Both the position numbers and the translations under genes were made by a program. Positions 61,540 to 64,000 of a stretch of 64,000 bases of DNA are shown one piece after another. Numbering within the stretch: position 1 is the stretch's first letter; each line of letters starts with the position of its first letter. Location of the stretch: the NCBI RefSeq assembly GCF_009557055.1, contig NZ_CP045649.1, forward strand, positions 2,145,501 through 2,209,500, written 5' to 3'. The notes under the pieces are model-generated. The model searched no databases, had not been told where the DNA came from, and saw only the letters and a program-made list of their open reading frames with translations. Source of the DNA: Nocardioides sp. dk884. GTDB lineage: Bacteria > Actinomycetota > Actinomycetes > Propionibacteriales > Nocardioidaceae.

Positions 61540-63618
61540 TCAGCGGGGCAGGCCGAGGATCCGCTCGCCCGCGACGTTGCGCAGGATCTGGGTGGTGCCG
61601 CCGGCGATCGAGAGGCAGCGGGTGCTGAGCATCTCCCACAGGTCCGCGCGCAGCTGGTCGTCGGGGACCACGAGCCGGTCTGCCTGCAGCGCGACGACGA
61701 GCTCGGAGCCCTCCTGACGGCTGCGGACGCCGAGCAGCTTGGCCACCGACGACTCCGGGCCCGGACCACGACCGGCGAGCGAGCGCATCACGGTGCGTAC
61801 GCCGAGCAGCGAGCACACGGTCGCCAGGGCGACGGCGCGGCCCACCTTCACCAGCTCGGCCTCGCCCACGCCCGCCGCCGCGAGCTCCACGGCGCGCTCG
61901 GTGCTCTTGCCCAGCCGGCTGGAGGCCATCGCGACCCGCTCGTTGGCGAGCGTGGTGCGGGCCAGGCGCCAGCCGTCGCCCGGCTCGGCGACCACGCAGT
62001 CGTCGGGCACGAAGACGTCGTCGAGGAACACCTCGTTGAACAGCGCGTCGCCGGTCATCTCCCGCAGCGGGCGGATCTCGATGCCCGGCGAGCGCCGCAT
62101 GTCGACCAGGAAGTAGGTGATGCCGCGGTGCTGCGGGGCGTCGGGGTCGGTGCGCGCCAAGCAGATGCCCCAGTCGGCCTTCTGCGCCCCGGAGGTCCAC
62201 ACCTTCTGCCCGGTCAGCCGCCAGCCGCCGTCCACCCGCTCCGCGCGGGTGCGCAGCGAGGCCAGGTCGGAGCCGGCACCGGGCTCGGAGAACAGCTGGC
62301 ACCACACCAGCTCGCCGAGCAGCGAGGGCGGCACGAACCGCTCCCGCTGGGCGTCGGTGCCGTGCTCGAGGATCGTGGGGACCGCCCATCCGGCGATCAC
62401 CAGGTCCGGGCGCTCGACGCCGGCGCGGGTCAGCTCCTGGTCGATGACCAGCTGCTGCACCGCGTCCGCTCCCAGGCCGTACGGCGCGGGCCAGTGCGGC
62501 GTGAGGTAGCCGCTGTCGACCAGCGCGGCCCGGCGCTCGGGCCCGCTCAGCGCGGCGATCCGCTCGGCGGTCTCGCGGGCCTGCGGACGCAGCGGCTCGT
62601 CGCGGCCGTCGAGGTCGACCTCGACCACGCGGCGCTCGCCGGCGACCGCGCGGGACGCGAGCCGCACCGCCGCCGCGTCGCCGGAGCCGAGCAGCCCGCG
62701 CAGCGCGCTCGCGCGGCGGTAGTAGAAGTGCGCGTCGTGCTCGAAGGTGAAGCCGATGCCGCCGAGCACCTGGATGCAGGACTTCGCCACCTCCAACGCT
62801 GCGTCGAAGGCGACGGTGGCCGCCACGTCGCTGGCGTAGCTCCACTGCGCGTCGTCGCCGGACTGCGCGGCGTTCGCGACGTCCCAGGCCACGCTGGTGA
62901 GCGCCTCGGCGTGCTCGAGCATCTCCGCGCACAGATGCTTGACGGCCTGGAAGCTGCCGATCTTGCGGCCGAACTGCTCACGGACCTTCGCGTAGTCGAC
63001 AGCGGTCGCTAGGCACCAGCGGGCCAGGCCGGCGGCCTCCGCGGCGCCCAGCGTCACCGCGGCGCGCCGGACCCGCTCGCGGCTGAGCCCGGGCACCGGG
63101 ACCGCCCGCGTCTCGTCGACCAGCCGCGCGGTGCCGAAGCGCCGGGTCAGGTCGATGCCGGGGGCCCCGAGGATGATCTCGACGGCGTCGCGCGGCGCGA
63201 GCACCCAGGCGTCCGACGACGTCGCGAGCAGCACGTGGGTGGCCTGCGGCGCGTCCCAGACGATGTCACCGAGCGCCAGGCCGACGACCGCGCCCTCGGC
63301 CAGGGTCGCGGCATGCTCGGTCGGGCCGAGGAGCAGCGCCGCGACCGCCGGCCCGAGCAGCGCGCCCGGCACCAGCTCGTGGGCGCACGCCTCGATCGCC
63401 ACCGCCACGTCGAGCACGGTGCCGCCTCCGCCGCCCGCGGCCTCGGGCAGCCCGATCGTGGTGATGCCCATCTCCTGGGCAGCCGACCAGACCCCGGCGA
63501 AGGCCGCGTCCTCGGCTCCCTCAGCGGCGCGCGCGAGGTCGCACCCGCCCAGGGACGAGGCCCACTTGCGCAGCGTGGCCGCGAGCTCGACGTGGTCCTC
63601 GGAGATCCCGATCGACAT
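61540..63618 (-). CDS. fadE34: fused acyl-CoA dehydrogenase, FadE34-like
   Basis: A 692-residue protein with two acyl-CoA dehydrogenase-type halves in one chain. The N-terminal half (to about residue 330) has YAKVREQFGRKIGSFQAVKH and VLGGIGFTFEHDAHFYYRRA. The C-terminal half has WCQLFSEPGAGSDLASLRTR, WRLTGQKVWTSGAQKADWG, NERVAMASSRLGKS and SIAGGTTQILRNVAGERILG. Mycobacterial FadE34 (711 residues), a fused ChsE3-type dehydrogenase for the C5 steroid side chain, fits well. Start at 63618 (MSIGISEDHVELAA) is preceded by GGAAGG. The 3' end lies 3 bp from array B3. The operator is at 63660-63673. Confidence 0.88.
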   Translation of the reverse strand: MSIGISEDHVELAATLRKWASSLGGCDLARAAEGAEDAAFAGVWSAAQEMGITTIGLPEAAGGGGGTVLDVAVAIEACAHELVPGALLGPAVAALLLGPTEHAATLAEGAVVGLALGDIVWDAPQATHVLLATSSDAWVLAPRDAVEIILGAPGIDLTRRFGTARLVDETRAVPVPGLSRERVRRAAVTLGAAEAAGLARWCLATAVDYAKVREQFGRKIGSFQAVKHLCAEMLEHAEALTSVAWDVANAAQSGDDAQWSYASDVAATVAFDAALEVAKSCIQVLGGIGFTFEHDAHFYYRRASALRGLLGSGDAAAVRLASRAVAGERRVVEVDLDGRDEPLRPQARETAERIAALSGPERRAALVDSGYLTPHWPAPYGLGADAVQQLVIDQELTRAGVERPDLVIAGWAVPTILEHGTDAQRERFVPPSLLGELVWCQLFSEPGAGSDLASLRTRAERVDGGWRLTGQKVWTSGAQKADWGICLARTDPDAPQHRGITYFLVDMRRSPGIEIRPLREMTGDALFNEVFLDDVFVPDDCVVAEPGDGWRLARTTLANERVAMASSRLGKSTERAVELAAAGVGEAELVKVGRAVALATVCSLLGVRTVMRSLAGRGPGPESSVAKLLGVRSRQEGSELVVALQADRLVVPDDQLRADLWEMLSTRCLSIAGGTTQILRNVAGERILGLPR

Positions 63619-63659
63619 GCTTCGACCTTCCCGTGCGACGGACCCACGGCCCGCCAAAG

Positions 63660-63673
63660 TAGAACGTGTTCTG
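63660..63673. promoter_or_regulatory. KstR-like operator, fadE34 / methyltransferase
   Basis: TAGAACGTGTTCTG fits TnnAACnnGTTnnA except the last base. TAGTCT (63680-63685) lies 7 bases before the GTG at 63692 as a -10 box for the rightward gene; TACTTT on the minus strand serves fadE34, which has its own leader. Confidence 0.68.
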
Positions 63674-63682
63674 ACTCTATAG

Positions 63683-64000
<318 letters not shown>

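Overview
This GC-rich window reads as chromosomal DNA of a high-GC actinobacterium. A member of the Nocardioidaceae (Nocardioides-like) fits best, by inference. The evidence is the actinobacterial marker genes (rbpA, whiA, opcA, a mycothiol-dependent isomerase family gene), many GTG starts, and the order uvrA-uvrC-rapZ-yvcK-whiA-gap-pgk-tpiA-secG. No tRNA, rRNA or CRISPR array was found, and no gene-free stretch exceeds about 250 bp.

Left part (1-28 kb) is core metabolism and housekeeping. It holds an ABC exporter end, heme A synthesis (ctaA, ctaB) and a pentose-phosphate operon (tkt-tal-pgi-zwf-opcA-pgl) with tight translational coupling. A nuclease-like gene follows, flanked by arrays of a 22-bp repeat. 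Next come rbpA, secG, the lower glycolytic run (gap-pgk-tpiA), the whiA-yvcK-rapZ-uvrC block, a Rieske lipoprotein, uvrA with an SOS box, a mycothiol-type enzyme with a metallo-beta-lactamase-fold hydrolase, a small secreted protein and HU.

Right part (28-64 kb) is a steroid/sterol catabolic island. It has ring-opening enzymes (kshA, kshB, kstD), the complete hsaA-hsaD-hsaC-hsaB operon for ring A cleavage, and sterol side-chain genes (two CYP125-like P450s, fadD17- and fadD19-like ligases, echA19-, fadA5-, chsE- and fadE34-like genes). It also has the DUF35-ltp4-ltp3 module linked in Rhodococcus to C24-branched sterols. Nine sites resembling the KstR operator (TnnAACnnGTTnnA) lie at the promoters of these genes, so the island looks like one TetR-controlled regulon; no gene identifiable as kstR lies in the window. 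At seven starts a TAnnnT -10 box sits 7-9 bp before the start codon, next to or overlapping the operator, which predicts leaderless transcripts.

Two dispersed repeat families were found by reading. Family A has four copies of a roughly 90-bp hairpin-forming inverted repeat with GCGCAATTGC cores (2.1, 38.8, 40.9 and 59.0 kb). Family B consists of arrays of a strict 22-bp unit. One forward and one reverse array flank a PD-(D/E)XK-like nuclease gene at 12-13 kb, and a compact version with the two arrays nearly abutting lies at 61.4 kb. The second pattern looks like a full and a short form of one element and is the best candidate here for something undescribed.
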